This document shows, one piece after another, positions 33,794-42,662 of a DNA stretch of 64,000 nucleotides (position 1 is the first letter of the stretch; each line of letters opens with the position of its first letter). Made by a program: the position numbers and the translations under genes. The DNA is from Pseudorhodobacter aquimaris (GTDB lineage Bacteria; Pseudomonadota; Alphaproteobacteria; Rhodobacterales; Rhodobacteraceae), in NCBI RefSeq assembly GCF_001202025.1, contig NZ_LGHS01000076.1, positions 186,001-250,000 of the forward strand. Reading direction: 5' to 3'. The notes beneath the pieces were generated by a model. It saw only the letters and a program-made list of their open reading frames with translations, did not search any database and had not been told where the DNA came from.

Positions 33794-35210
33794 CCTGCTG
33801 TCGGATTTCGCCGCCGCCGTTGCACGCCATCCCGACAGGGTTGCGATTGTCGATGGCAAAGGGCGTGAGACCCGTTTTGCGCAACTGATGACCCGCACCG
33901 AGGCCTTGGCGCGCGCGTGGCACATGCGGGGTATCCGCAAGGGCGACCGTGTCTTGCTGGCCATGCGGTGGGATGCCGACCTCTATGCCGCATTGGCAGC
34001 ACTTTGGTCGCTGGGGGCCACGGTGGTCTTGCCCGAGCCGGCCATGGGGCTTGCGGGGCTGCGTCATGCCGCGAAATTGGAAGGGGTCTCGGCGTTTTGC
34101 AGTTCCGGCGCCTTTGGGGTGTTGAAATTTGCCTTGCCTGAACTGTGGCCCCTGCGTCATCTGCGGCCCACAGCATCGCGCGGTCCAAGGCCCGATCTGC
34201 CCGCCCCGCAGGCAGAGGATATCGCGTTGATCTCCTTTACCTCGGGGACCAGCGGCCTGCCCAAGGCGATCCCGCGCAGCCATGGCTTTCTTGACGCACA
34301 ACACCACGCCATCGCCCCCATGCTGCACAGCGATACGCCAGAGCGGGATCTGGTCTGCTTTCCGGTGTTCGTTTTGATCAATATCGCCAGCGGCCGGACA
34401 TCGGTTTTGCCCGATTGGAAGATGTCGCGCCTGTCGCGGGTCAAACCCGCCGCGCTGGCCGGTTGGATGGCCCGTCAATCGGTGACGCGGGCCCTTATGC
34501 CACCGTCACTCTGCGAGAAACTGGCTGAGGTGACGCTTCCGACCACGTTGCATAGCCTCTTTACCGGCGGGGGGCCGGTGTTTCCCGATCTGATGCGGCG
34601 ACTGACGGCGGGCAATAAGGAGCTGCGCCTTGTTTGCGTCTATGGCTCGACCGAGGCAGAGCCGATTGCCCATCTGGATGCGATCGATATCAGCGCCGAG
34701 GACCAGCGCTGGATGACAGAGGGGAAGGGCCTCTTGGTTGGTCATCCCGTGGCGGGGCTTGCGCTGCGCGTGGTTGAGGATGAGATCCAGGTCGCGGGGG
34801 CGCATGTCAACTCCGGCTATCTCGATCCGGCGCATGACGTTGAAAACAAGGTCCATGAGGGCGGGGTGATCTGGCACCGGACGGGCGATGCGGGCCATGT
34901 CGATGCGCAGGGCAGGCTGTGGCTGCTGGGGCGCAGCGGCACAGAGGTGGACCTGCCGCAAGGGCCGCGCTTTCCCTTTCCGATCGAGGTCGCCGCGCGG
35001 GGGTGGAAAGGCGTCACCGGATGCGCGTTGATCGAAACCGGGGCGGGCGCCTGTCTGGTGGTGGAGGGCGACGCGCGGTGCCTTGCCGATTGGCAGGCAC
35101 AGGCCGCGCGTCTGGGGATCGCCAAGGTGAAACAGCTTGCCAATATCCCGATGGACAAACGGCATGCCTCGAAAATCGACCGCGCCGCCCTTGCCAGATT
35201 AGTTGTCTAG
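33786..35210 (+). CDS. AMP-forming acyl ligase (ANL superfamily)
   Basis: This enzyme activates a carboxylic acid as an acyl adenylate and probably passes it to CoA or a carrier. The 474-residue protein is compact. It has the P-loop LISFTSGTSGLPKAIPRSHG (148-167), the adenine-site motif VYGSTEAEP, the hinge region IWHRTGDAGHVDAQGRLWLLGR and a C-terminal DKRHASKIDR whose last Lys is placed for catalysis. The acid is unknown; size and compact form recall ligases in lipid-modifying clusters. ATG 33786 overlaps the GNAT-like gene by 8 bases. The gene ends in a 12-base overlap with the convergent davB gene. Confidence 0.88.
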   Translation: MTNLLSDFAAAVARHPDRVAIVDGKGRETRFAQLMTRTEALARAWHMRGIRKGDRVLLAMRWDADLYAALAALWSLGATVVLPEPAMGLAGLRHAAKLEGVSAFCSSGAFGVLKFALPELWPLRHLRPTASRGPRPDLPAPQAEDIALISFTSGTSGLPKAIPRSHGFLDAQHHAIAPMLHSDTPERDLVCFPVFVLINIASGRTSVLPDWKMSRLSRVKPAALAGWMARQSVTRALMPPSLCEKLAEVTLPTTLHSLFTGGGPVFPDLMRRLTAGNKELRLVCVYGSTEAEPIAHLDAIDISAEDQRWMTEGKGLLVGHPVAGLALRVVEDEIQVAGAHVNSGYLDPAHDVENKVHEGGVIWHRTGDAGHVDAQGRLWLLGRSGTEVDLPQGPRFPFPIEVAARGWKGVTGCALIETGAGACLVVEGDARCLADWQAQAARLGIAKVKQLANIPMDKRHASKIDRAALARLVV

Positions 35211-36851
35211 CGGCACCGGCCCCCATTCGGGATAATGGTCGCAGGGCGATGGGTTCTCGGGGTGAAAGCCGCCGCCCAGATGCCGGATAATCCCCGCCAC
35301 CGCATTGAGGGATGTCTGCACCGCGCCCTCTACCCAGGCAGGCGTCCAGCTGATGCCATCACCGGCCAGGAAAATCCCGCGTTCCTGCGGGGGCAGATCG
35401 TCTTGCATGAAATGCCCGAACATCCGCAGGTTATAGCGGTAATGCCCCGGCAGCGCCCCCTTGAAGGCCCCCAGAAAATTCGGATCATTTTCCCAGCTGA
35501 CGGTGATCGGGTCGCCCAGAATATGTGACCTGATGTCCAGATCGGGATAGATATGTGCCAGCGAGGACAAGGCCAGATCAACCCGCTTTTCCACCGGCAG
35601 CGGCAGAACCTTCAGCGCGTCGGTCATCCATGAATAGCTCAGGCAGATGACCGAAGGCTTGTCCGGCCCGTTGTCGAACAGATAGGTGCCGCGTGTCATC
35701 CGGTCGGTCAGGGTCATCGACATCACGTCGCGTCCGGTTTCGGGGTCTTTGTCCTTCCAGAAGGGACGGTCCACCATGACGAATGTCTTGGCCGATTGCA
35801 TATAGCGGGTGCGGTCCAGCGCCATCCACAGGTCTTGGGCAAAGAGGCTTTCCTCGGTGTCGATGGCGATCGACAAAAGATGGCTCTGGCAGGTGACAAG
35901 CACCGCGTCGAATGCCTCGGCGCGTTGCCATTGGTCGGTGATCTGGATTTTACCGTTCTCCTGCCGCCTGATGCGCACGGCACCGGCCCGTGTGGCACCA
36001 TTGTTCAGCTTGGCCAGCGTCGTGCCTTTGGGCCAATGGGTGATCGCCTCGGGGGCATGTTCCCAAAGCTTGCGCGGCACCTGACCGACGCCGCCGACCA
36101 TATAGCGTTGATGGTCATCACATTCGGTCACATTGACCCGCAATATCTCCAGCATCGAGTTCGGGAAATCGGAATCCCAGCCGCCGGTGCCGAAACCGAC
36201 CTGACCGAAAACCTCACGGTGATGGAAGGACAGCGCCTTGAATGCATCAGAAGAGGCGACGAAATCGTAAAAGGTACGCTCATCCCATTGTTTGACGATG
36301 GGGTTCCAGATCTCTTTGATGCGGGCGTTGTCGCGGTCACGGATGGCCTGTTTCAGCGCGGTGAAATTGGCACCATCCTCCAGCGCCTTATCATAGGCGC
36401 GGGCCACCTCCTGAAACAGCACGGGCAGGTCATCAAGGGTTTGTGCGTAATGCGATTTGCCCAGCAGGTCGATCACGGTGGAGCCCGCCGCCTCGGTCAA
36501 CGGGTTGGGAAAAGGCCTGCTTTCGGTGCCCAGCATTTCGACATAGTGGTAAAACCCGGTGGAAGAGACCGGAAACCGCATCCCGCCCAGCTCGGCAATA
36601 ACACCATCCGCCCCCTCAAAGGATTGAGAGCGCAGCCTGCCGCCGAACTGTCCCGCCTCAAACACAATGGGCCGCGCACCAAGTTTCATCAGCTCATAGC
36701 CCGCGATAATCCCCGCAGCCCCCGATCCGATGATCGCCACTTTGGCCCCATGGGCCGTCGCGGGCAGATGCCCCAACCCCTTTGGATGTTTGATCCAGTC
36801 ATCATAGGCAAAGGGGAAATCCGGTCCGAAGACAGAGACTTTATTCACCAT
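35199..36851 (-). CDS. davB: L-lysine 2-monooxygenase
   Basis: DavB is a flavoprotein of the amine oxidase family that converts L-lysine to 5-aminovaleramide with release of CO2. The 550-residue protein has the family-specific start SVFGPDFPFAYDDWIKHP, the FAD-binding VAIIGSGAAGIIAGYELMKLG (38-58), GQFGGRLRSQ, VFGQVGFGTGGWDSDFP, SLTRMTRGT-like TLTDRMTRGTYLFDNG and the late FAD site GIFLAGDGISWTPAWVEGAVQ. Agreement with the Pseudomonas enzyme as I remember it is strong, more so than with tryptophan monooxygenase. It is 13 bases downstream of davA, whose product would act next. Further 5-aminovalerate genes (davT, davD) are not in the window. Confidence 0.9.
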   Translation of the reverse strand: MVNKVSVFGPDFPFAYDDWIKHPKGLGHLPATAHGAKVAIIGSGAAGIIAGYELMKLGARPIVFEAGQFGGRLRSQSFEGADGVIAELGGMRFPVSSTGFYHYVEMLGTESRPFPNPLTEAAGSTVIDLLGKSHYAQTLDDLPVLFQEVARAYDKALEDGANFTALKQAIRDRDNARIKEIWNPIVKQWDERTFYDFVASSDAFKALSFHHREVFGQVGFGTGGWDSDFPNSMLEILRVNVTECDDHQRYMVGGVGQVPRKLWEHAPEAITHWPKGTTLAKLNNGATRAGAVRIRRQENGKIQITDQWQRAEAFDAVLVTCQSHLLSIAIDTEESLFAQDLWMALDRTRYMQSAKTFVMVDRPFWKDKDPETGRDVMSMTLTDRMTRGTYLFDNGPDKPSVICLSYSWMTDALKVLPLPVEKRVDLALSSLAHIYPDLDIRSHILGDPITVSWENDPNFLGAFKGALPGHYRYNLRMFGHFMQDDLPPQERGIFLAGDGISWTPAWVEGAVQTSLNAVAGIIRHLGGGFHPENPSPCDHYPEWGPVPLDN

Positions 36852-36864
36852 GTGTTCGTTCCTT

Positions 36865-37647
36865 TCAGGGGCGGTACAATTCGGGACGGCGATCCCTGAG
36901 GTGGGTCATCACGGCGCGGCAGTCGGCCAAAGCGGCATGCGAGAGATCGGCGATCAGCACATCACTATCCGATGCTTTGCTGCGCGCAAGGTCATTGCCA
37001 TCGGGACCGCAGACACAAGACAGCCCGCAATAGTCAAAGTCGCCCTCGTGGCCGGTGTAATTGCAATAGGCCACGACAACAGCGTTTTCCTCGGCCCGTG
37101 CGGGAACAAGCCTTGTGGCAACGCTGGTGAAGGGGGCCATATTGGCCGTCGGGACCAAGATCAACTCTGCGCCTTGCAGGGCCAGCGATCTTGTGACCTC
37201 GGGGAATTCCACGTCATAGCAAATCGCCAAGCCGATGCGCCACCCGTGCAGGTCAAAGAGGCCAGATAGGGCCTTGCCCGCCGTAAACTGCGCGCGGTCG
37301 ACATCGCCGTAAAGATGGGTCTTGTGATAGCAGCAAAGCTCGCGGCCATGCCCGTCCACCGCGATCGCACCATTGAAGGGACGCCCCTCGCCGGGCAGGG
37401 CAAGCCCTGCAACAAGGGCGATGTCATGCGCTGTGGCAATCTGCTTGAGGGCGGCAATCAGCCCATCTGCCTGCTGTGCCAGTTCGGCGCATTTCTCGGG
37501 ACCTATGTTATAGCCGCCCAATGCCATTTCCGGCGTGACCATCACCACTGCGCCCGCCGCCCTGGCCTGCTTTGCCGCGCTGTCAATCTGTTCCAGCGCG
37601 GTTTGCACATCATGATGCGGGGGTGTCTGCCACAATGCGATCTTCAT
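36865..37647 (-). CDS. davA: 5-aminovaleramidase, nitrilase superfamily
   Basis: DavA hydrolyses 5-aminovaleramide to 5-aminovalerate and ammonia. The 260-residue protein has the nitrilase triad: Glu40 in VTPEMALGGYNIG, Lys109 in YHKTHLYGDVDRAQF and Cys143 in LAICYDVEFPE. PTANMAPFTSVATRLVPARAEEN is typical of this amidase branch. ATG 37647 follows AAGGAG; a longer start would reach back to 37725 without a ribosome site. Pairing with davB directly supports the assignment. It lies 85 bases after the small ribbon-helix-helix gene on the same strand. Confidence 0.9.
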   Translation of the reverse strand: MKIALWQTPPHHDVQTALEQIDSAAKQARAAGAVVMVTPEMALGGYNIGPEKCAELAQQADGLIAALKQIATAHDIALVAGLALPGEGRPFNGAIAVDGHGRELCCYHKTHLYGDVDRAQFTAGKALSGLFDLHGWRIGLAICYDVEFPEVTRSLALQGAELILVPTANMAPFTSVATRLVPARAEENAVVVAYCNYTGHEGDFDYCGLSCVCGPDGNDLARSKASDSDVLIADLSHAALADCRAVMTHLRDRRPELYRP

Positions 37648-37732
37648 CGACAACTCCTTGGCGGGTTGCTTTGGGGGGCGGGGTCCATGCAGGCCGAGCC
37701 TCGCCCTTTTCAGGCCGTTGTGCAAGGGGGTG

Positions 37733-37966
37733 TCAGGCTTTGGTCTTGCGGTAATGGTTCAGCACAAAAACCCGGATGGCAGAGGCCAGGCCGATATCGG
37801 TCTGGCGGGCCTCATCCACTTCAATCGCAAGGGCATTGATGGTCAGCCCGCGTTCATCGGCAATATCACGAAAGGCCTGCCAGAACTCTGCTTCCAGCGA
37901 GACCGAGGTCCGGTGGCCGCGTAATGTCAGCGACCGTTTGGCCGGGCGTTCCGAAGCGCGGCTCAT
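37733..37966 (-). CDS. Ribbon-helix-helix domain protein
   Basis: The 77-residue basic protein contains SLTLRGHRTSVSLEAEFWQAFRDIADERGLTINALAIEVDEAR, which fits the ribbon-helix-helix fold used for DNA binding (strand, then two helices). Such short proteins are common beside fumC and a DUF4169 gene in Rhodobacterales. It starts at ATG 37966, overlapping the DUF4169 stop by 4 bases. The target is unknown; regulation of this operon or of davAB is possible. Confidence 0.8.
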   Translation of the reverse strand: MSRASERPAKRSLTLRGHRTSVSLEAEFWQAFRDIADERGLTINALAIEVDEARQTDIGLASAIRVFVLNHYRKTKA

Positions 37967-38154
37967 GACCCGTCTTCGGGATCGCGCGCATGGCCGTCCA
38001 AGGCGCGATCTGATTTCTGTTTGGCGGCCGCATCGGCCTGTTTTTCGGCCTTGGTACGGCCGAATTTGACGGCATTGGCATCAGCCTGCGCGGCGCGCGC
38101 CTTGCGGTCGCGCTGTTTGCGCGCCCGCGCGAGGCTGAGGATATCTGCCGCCAT
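37963..38154 (-). CDS. DUF4169 family protein
   Basis: The 63-residue protein is highly charged: LSLARARKQRDRKARAAQADANAVKFGRTKAEKQADAAAKQ, with alternating Arg, Lys and Ala in one long predicted helix. This matches the DUF4169 family, whose role is unknown; the charge suggests binding to nucleic acid or ribosomes. It starts 2 bases after the fumC stop and overlaps the next gene by 4 bases, so it is part of the fumC message. Confidence 0.82.
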   Translation of the reverse strand: MAADILSLARARKQRDRKARAAQADANAVKFGRTKAEKQADAAAKQKSDRALDGHARDPEDGS

Positions 38155-38156
38155 GC

Positions 38157-39551
38157 TTAGCCCTTTGGACCGATCATATCTTCGGGGCGCACCACACGGT
38201 CAAAGGTTTCGCCGTCGACAAGGCCAAGACCGATTGCCTCTTCGCGCAGGGTCGTGCCGTTTTTATGCGCGGTTTTGGCAACCTTGGTCGCATTGTCATA
38301 GCCGATGGTCGGGGCCAGCGCCGTGACCAGCATCAGCGATTCCTTCATCAGCTTGTCGATGCGGGTGGTGTTGGCCTGCGTTCCCACAACCATGTTATCG
38401 GTGAACGAACCCGCCGCGTCACCCAAAAGCTGCATGCTTTGCAACAGGTTATAAGACATCATCGGGTTGTAGACGTTCAGCTCGAAATGCCCTTGGGAAC
38501 CGGCAAAGCCGATGGCCGCATCATTGCCCATGACATGGGCACAGACCATGGTCAGCGCCTCGGCCTGGGTCGGGTTCACCTTGCCCGGCATGATCGAAGA
38601 GCCCGGCTCATTTTCCGGCAGGATCAATTCGCCAAGGCCCGAGCGCGGGCCGGAGCCAAGCAAACGCAGGTCATTGGCGATTTTGAACAGACTTCCCGCA
38701 ACGGTTTTCAGCGCGCCAGACATCATCACCATGGCGTCATGGGCGGCCAATGCCTCGAACTTGTTCGGGGCGGTGACAAAGGGCAGGCCGGTGATATTGG
38801 CCATTTCGGCGGCCACACGGGCATCCCAGCCAACGCGGGTGTTCAATCCGGTGCCAACCGCGGTGCCACCCTGTGCCAGCTCATAGATATCGGGCAGGCA
38901 GGATTTGACCCGCTCGATCCCCTTGGCAACCTGATGCGCATAGCCGGAGAATTCCTGACCCAGCGTCAGAGGGGTTGCGTCCTGAGTATGGGTGCGGCCG
39001 ATCTTGATGATGTCCTTGAACTCTTCGGATTTCGCGACCAAGGCAGTGTGCAGCTTTTCCAGCCCCGGCAACAGCACATCACGCGCCATCATCCCCGTTG
39101 CGACATGCATCGCGGTGGGGAAGGTGTCATTCGACGATTGCCCCATATTGCAATGGTCATTCGGGTGGACGGGTTTCTTGGACCCTTTTTCGCCGCCCAG
39201 CATTTCAATCGCGCGGTTAGAGATCACCTCATTCGCGTTCATGTTGCTTTGCGTACCCGAACCCGTTTGCCAGACAACCAGCGGAAAGTTGTCGTCAAAC
39301 TTGCCGTCGATCACCTCTTGGGCCGCCGCCGCAATGGTATCGGCCAAATCGGCGGGCATATCGCCTTGGGCTTTGTTCACCAAAGCACAGGCTTTCTTGA
39401 TCACGCCAAGCGCGCGGATGATGGCGACGGGCTGACGTTCCCAGCCGATGGGGAAGTTCTGGATCGAGCGTTGGGTCTGTGCGCCCCAATACTTGTCCGC
39501 GGGGACTTCAAGGGGGCCAAAGCTGTCGGTTTCGGTACGCGTTGCGGACAT
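38157..39551 (-). CDS. fumC: Fumarate hydratase, class II
   Basis: FumC is the iron-free, heat-stable fumarase of the TCA cycle. I choose ATG 39551, about 5 bases after AGGAGA; the ATG at 39554 is equally in frame. The 464-residue protein has [82 protein letters not shown] and the signature [13 protein letters not shown]. These cover both substrate sites and the catalytic Ser loop. It leads an operon with the DUF4169 and ribbon-helix-helix genes. Confidence 0.97.
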   Translation of the reverse strand: MSATRTETDSFGPLEVPADKYWGAQTQRSIQNFPIGWERQPVAIIRALGVIKKACALVNKAQGDMPADLADTIAAAAQEVIDGKFDDNFPLVVWQTGSGTQSNMNANEVISNRAIEMLGGEKGSKKPVHPNDHCNMGQSSNDTFPTAMHVATGMMARDVLLPGLEKLHTALVAKSEEFKDIIKIGRTHTQDATPLTLGQEFSGYAHQVAKGIERVKSCLPDIYELAQGGTAVGTGLNTRVGWDARVAAEMANITGLPFVTAPNKFEALAAHDAMVMMSGALKTVAGSLFKIANDLRLLGSGPRSGLGELILPENEPGSSIMPGKVNPTQAEALTMVCAHVMGNDAAIGFAGSQGHFELNVYNPMMSYNLLQSMQLLGDAAGSFTDNMVVGTQANTTRIDKLMKESLMLVTALAPTIGYDNATKVAKTAHKNGTTLREEAIGLGLVDGETFDRVVRPEDMIGPKG

Positions 39552-39626
39552 CATGCTCTCCTGCAAAATTTGCGCCTTATTAGGCCGCTGCGGCGCAGAA
39601 ATCAATTGGCACCGCGCGGCAAAGCC

Positions 39627-40187
39627 CTAGATATCGGCGCGGCGCAGCAAATAAACCTGTGCCGGCGGGAAGTTGCGCCAGACCTTTTGCGCTTTTGTGG
39701 CGTGCAGGTCCAAAGCGGTCAGCCCCTCGGCCGACAGCGGCATCTTCTGGCCATAGGTGAACTGGATGAAAACGCCGTCCGGTCGCATGATCTCAAAGGC
39801 GGCGGCAACAATGTCGCGGCGCAACCCGCTTGGCATCGACAAAAGCGGCAATCCCGATACGACGGCCCCCACGGTTGCGGGCATCAGGTTTGGCGCTTCT
39901 TGCGCGCCGGTGACATGGATTTTGACGCCCGCAAAACGGGTCCGCAGGTTCGCCGCAAAGCTGGGGTTCATCTCAAAGAGGGTCAAGTTTTCGGGGGGCA
40001 CGCCTCGCGCAAGGATCGCCTTGGTGATGATCCCTGTGCCGGGGCCGAATTCCACCACCGGCCCCGTATCGGGCCCCACATGTGATGCCATTGCCGCCGC
40101 CAGCGCCCGCGAAGAGGGCACCAGAGAGGACGTCTGCTTTGGCTGCATGACCGCCTGTTTCAGAAAGAACGCGAGGTCGGCGAGCAT
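39627..40187 (-). CDS. SAM-dependent methyltransferase, phospholipid N-methyltransferase-like
   Basis: The 186-residue protein has a Rossmann methyltransferase core with SAM motif VVEFGPGTGIITKAIL, second acidic strand LTLFEMNPSFAANL, and the segment VVSGLPLLSMPSGLRRDIVAAAFEIMRPDGVFIQFTYGQKMPL. The N-terminal VMQPKQTSSLVPSSRALAAAM and the GLPLLS motif fit the PmtA-like group, which methylates phosphatidylethanolamine or related lipids. An rRNA methyltransferase relative is the main alternative. No strong ribosome site precedes ATG 40187. It is 22 bases downstream of sspB. Confidence 0.72.
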   Translation of the reverse strand: MLADLAFFLKQAVMQPKQTSSLVPSSRALAAAMASHVGPDTGPVVEFGPGTGIITKAILARGVPPENLTLFEMNPSFAANLRTRFAGVKIHVTGAQEAPNLMPATVGAVVSGLPLLSMPSGLRRDIVAAAFEIMRPDGVFIQFTYGQKMPLSAEGLTALDLHATKAQKVWRNFPPAQVYLLRRADI

Positions 40188-40209
40188 ATGGCGCGAAACT
40201 TTCTGGGGG

Positions 40210-40665
40210 TTATTTGCGGAATTTGTCGAGTGACACAACTTCGGCGTTATGAGCTGTGTTGTCTTCTGCTTCCGCGTCCTCTTCCAGATCGGCCTCGTCC
40301 TCGTCGCTGTCATCGGAGGTTTCAAACCGCAGGCCGAATTCAACCGAAGGGTCAACAAATGTGCGCAGGGCATCAAAAGGGATGATCAGCGGCTCGGGGT
40401 TGTTGCCAAAGTTGAGGGTGATGGAAAACCCTTTGTCGGTCACCTCGAAGTTGTCAAACCAGTTCTGGATGACGATTGTCATCTCTTCGGGGTAGCGGGC
40501 GCGCAGCCAATCGGCGATTTCAACCTCCGGATGGGTGGTGTCAAAGGTGATGAAGAAATGGTGATCCCCGGGCAAGCCGTTCTTGGAAACATCCGTCAGA
40601 ACGGTCTGTATAAGTCCGCGCATGGCGTTATGCATCAGGTTGCCGTATTCGATTGTGCGAGCCAT
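40210..40665 (-). CDS. sspB: ClpXP adaptor SspB, alpha type
   Basis: SspB delivers ssrA-tagged and other proteins to the ClpXP protease. The 151-residue protein has the substrate-binding domain HHFFITFDTTHPEVEIADWLRARYPEEMTIVIQNWFDNFEV and the strand TLNFGNNPEPLIIPFDALRTFVDPSVEFGLRF. An acidic flexible linker (EDEADLEEDAEAEDN) leads to the C-terminal ClpX-docking peptide VVSLDKFRK. The layout matches the short alphaproteobacterial SspB. A 140-base gap separates it from the HAD gene upstream; I see no gene there. Confidence 0.92.
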   Translation of the reverse strand: MARTIEYGNLMHNAMRGLIQTVLTDVSKNGLPGDHHFFITFDTTHPEVEIADWLRARYPEEMTIVIQNWFDNFEVTDKGFSITLNFGNNPEPLIIPFDALRTFVDPSVEFGLRFETSDDSDEDEADLEEDAEAEDNTAHNAEVVSLDKFRK

Positions 40666-40805
40666 GCGGTGTCCTTTCCAAGGTTTGGAGCAGCATAAGG
40701 GATTTCTGGCCTAAAGGAAGGGCGCGCAACCCCAAAAAACTGATCGACCTGAAAAGAAGGGCGAGTGTTGCGTCTGTCAACGGTCATAAGGCGGGCTGGT
40801 TTGCC

Positions 40806-41573
40806 CTAAACGGATTGGTCAGCCAAAGGCAGCAAATCGGTCAGGCGGGTCAATATGGCATGGGGCGGGGCTGCCGGATCGGGTTCCCGTCCGCCCAGAT
40901 CGTCAAACAGAATCGCCCCCATGCCAAGACGGCGCGGCATCGCCACATCCCAGATCGGGTCATCCCCGATCATCCATGTGTCATCCGCGCTCATCCCCAG
41001 CGCATCAAGGGCGCCGTGATAGGCGGCCGGTTCGGGCTTGCCGGTGCCCACTTCCTCTTCGATACGGATCAGCTGGAAATGGGGGGCCAGATCGAATTGT
41101 GCGATCTTGCGGCGCTGTGTCTTGCTGGACCCGTTGGTCAGCAGGGCCAGCGCAAGTCCGCGCGCAGCCAGGGCATCCAATGTCTCGATCGCCATGGGCT
41201 TCAGGCGCATAGTCTCGTTCAGATAGGTCTCAAACCGGTCGGCAATCCGGTCGGCATCGACCCCGTGCAGCGGCTCCGACCCTGTGGGTCGCGCCAGATT
41301 GAGCTTGTGGAATGCTTGGCGGATCACAAGGCGGCGCGTGGTATCGGCCTCCAGCCGCCAAAGGCGCCGCGCCTCATGGTCAGACAGAAAATCAACGATG
41401 CGAAAGACCACGCCCCGCGTGACCCAGCCCGCGTCCTGCTCCCCCAGGGCCTCGGGGTGTTCGGCGATGATGCCGCGCCATGTCTCAACCGGATTGCGGT
41501 AGGCGCTAATGAGCGTGTCATCGAGATCAAAGAGGATGGCCTTGGGCCGATGTGAGAGCCGCTCTGCCGTCAT
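40806..41573 (-). CDS. HAD family hydrolase
   Basis: The 255-residue protein is a haloacid dehalogenase superfamily phosphatase. Motif I is AILFDLDDTLISAY with the nucleophile Asp, motif II is LALLTNGSS, motif III a Lys in GTGKPEPAAYHGAL, and motif IV MIGDDPIWDVAMPRRLG. The helical cap between motifs I and II marks subtype I. It directly abuts the aminotransferase gene (no spacer) and thus closes the ABC transporter operon. The substrate is unknown, perhaps a phosphorylated compound imported or formed by the partner genes. Confidence 0.9.
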   Translation of the reverse strand: MTAERLSHRPKAILFDLDDTLISAYRNPVETWRGIIAEHPEALGEQDAGWVTRGVVFRIVDFLSDHEARRLWRLEADTTRRLVIRQAFHKLNLARPTGSEPLHGVDADRIADRFETYLNETMRLKPMAIETLDALAARGLALALLTNGSSKTQRRKIAQFDLAPHFQLIRIEEEVGTGKPEPAAYHGALDALGMSADDTWMIGDDPIWDVAMPRRLGMGAILFDDLGGREPDPAAPPHAILTRLTDLLPLADQSV

Positions 41574-42662
41574 CTATGCACCCTCAAAAACAGATGCCGC
41601 CGCGGCAAGCCCCGCGCCGCAATCAACCGTTTCCCCCAGACGCGCCAATGCGCCCGCATAGGCGGCCAGTTCGGACAGCACAACGGCCGGGCAGGCGCGC
41701 GGGCCGGTATGGTTCAACCGGACCAAGCGCTCTCCGGCGGGGCCAACACCGGGGGCGATCATGGTTGCTCCTTGGGGCAGGGCGCGGGTCAGGTCGTCGG
41801 CGCTATACCCCTCGGGCACCGGCCCCGCAGTCACAAGGTTGGAGGCATGTTCCGGCGCAACCCATGGCATCACCCCAAGTGCCGCCACCCCTGCGCGCAT
41901 CGCCTGTGCCGCCACCCCGTGGCGGGTCAGCATTGCCGTCAGCCCCTCGGCCTCTATCCGGTCCAGCGTGGCGGCCAGCGCATGAAATTCGATGGGGGAG
42001 GGCGTTCCGGGCAATGCGCCGCGCCCTGCGTCGATCCAGCCCGCCTTGAGATCGGCCAGTGACAGGATCGAGGGGGCCTCTCCGGCGGGGTTCATCACAT
42101 CCCACGCGCGGGGGCTGATGGAAATCGCGGAACAGCCCGCTTGGCCGCCCATGGTCTTTTGCGGCCCGATGACCGCCACATCAATCCCCAGCGCGTCCAC
42201 CGGCACCGGATGCCCGCCAAAAGAGGCCACCGCATCCACCACCGTCATCACGCCCGCCTTTTGCGCCAGTGCCATGATCTCGGGCAAAGGGTTCAGGATG
42301 CCGGTTGCCGATTCCGCATGGACCATCGCCAAAAGCCCGATGTCGTGGGTTTCCAGCGCCTCGGCCACGACTTGGGCGGTGATCGGGCGGCCCGGTTCGG
42401 CGGTCAGGTCAATCACCGTGGCCCCCGCATGGCGCAGCCAGCCACCGAACCACGCGCCATAGAGGCTTGTCACCACATTCAGCGCGACCAAGCCGGGGCG
42501 TCCCAGACTGCTGGCCGCGGCCTCTAGTGCCACCACAGCTTCGGCCTGAACCAGCACGACATCATTGCGCGTGCCCAATAGGTCCGCGATCCGGTCAGCC
42601 AGTTGGGCAAAGCCGCTGGCAGGAAAGTCGGGCGCGTCGGGCAGGGGGGACCAAGGGATCAT
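41574..42662 (-). CDS. Class V (alanine/serine-glyoxylate type) PLP aminotransferase
   Basis: The 362-residue protein is a fold-type I PLP enzyme related to serine-glyoxylate and pyridoxamine-pyruvate aminotransferases. It has VHAESATGILNPL, the Asp that contacts the PLP nitrogen in VVDAVASFGGHPV and the Schiff base Lys in GPQKTMGG. C-terminal MIAPGVGPAGERLVRLNHTG carries the conserved Arg for carboxylate binding. Its start overlaps the stop of an ABC ATPase gene by 4 bases, so it belongs to the transporter operon and may act on the imported amino compound. Confidence 0.85.
   Translation of the reverse strand: MIPWSPLPDAPDFPASGFAQLADRIADLLGTRNDVVLVQAEAVVALEAAASSLGRPGLVALNVVTSLYGAWFGGWLRHAGATVIDLTAEPGRPITAQVVAEALETHDIGLLAMVHAESATGILNPLPEIMALAQKAGVMTVVDAVASFGGHPVPVDALGIDVAVIGPQKTMGGQAGCSAISISPRAWDVMNPAGEAPSILSLADLKAGWIDAGRGALPGTPSPIEFHALAATLDRIEAEGLTAMLTRHGVAAQAMRAGVAALGVMPWVAPEHASNLVTAGPVPEGYSADDLTRALPQGATMIAPGVGPAGERLVRLNHTGPRACPAVVLSELAAYAGALARLGETVDCGAGLAAAASVFEGA

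Noticed and set aside
35199-36851. Tryptophan 2-monooxygenase for indole-acetamide (auxin) synthesis
   Set aside because: An amine oxidase followed by an amidase could suggest this, but the start SVFGPDFPFAYDDW and the nitrilase-type amidase fit lysine monooxygenase and 5-aminovaleramidase better; the auxin route uses an amidase-signature enzyme.
35796-36899. Open frame of 367 codons on the plus strand
   Set aside because: It is antisense to davB, whose reading frame is supported by strong family similarity over its whole length.
38265-40085. Open frame of 606 codons on the plus strand
   Set aside because: It lies antisense to fumC and the methyltransferase, both of which have full family motifs. 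Its translation is rich in Arg, His and Gln with no recognisable domain, as expected for the reverse frame of a high G+C gene.
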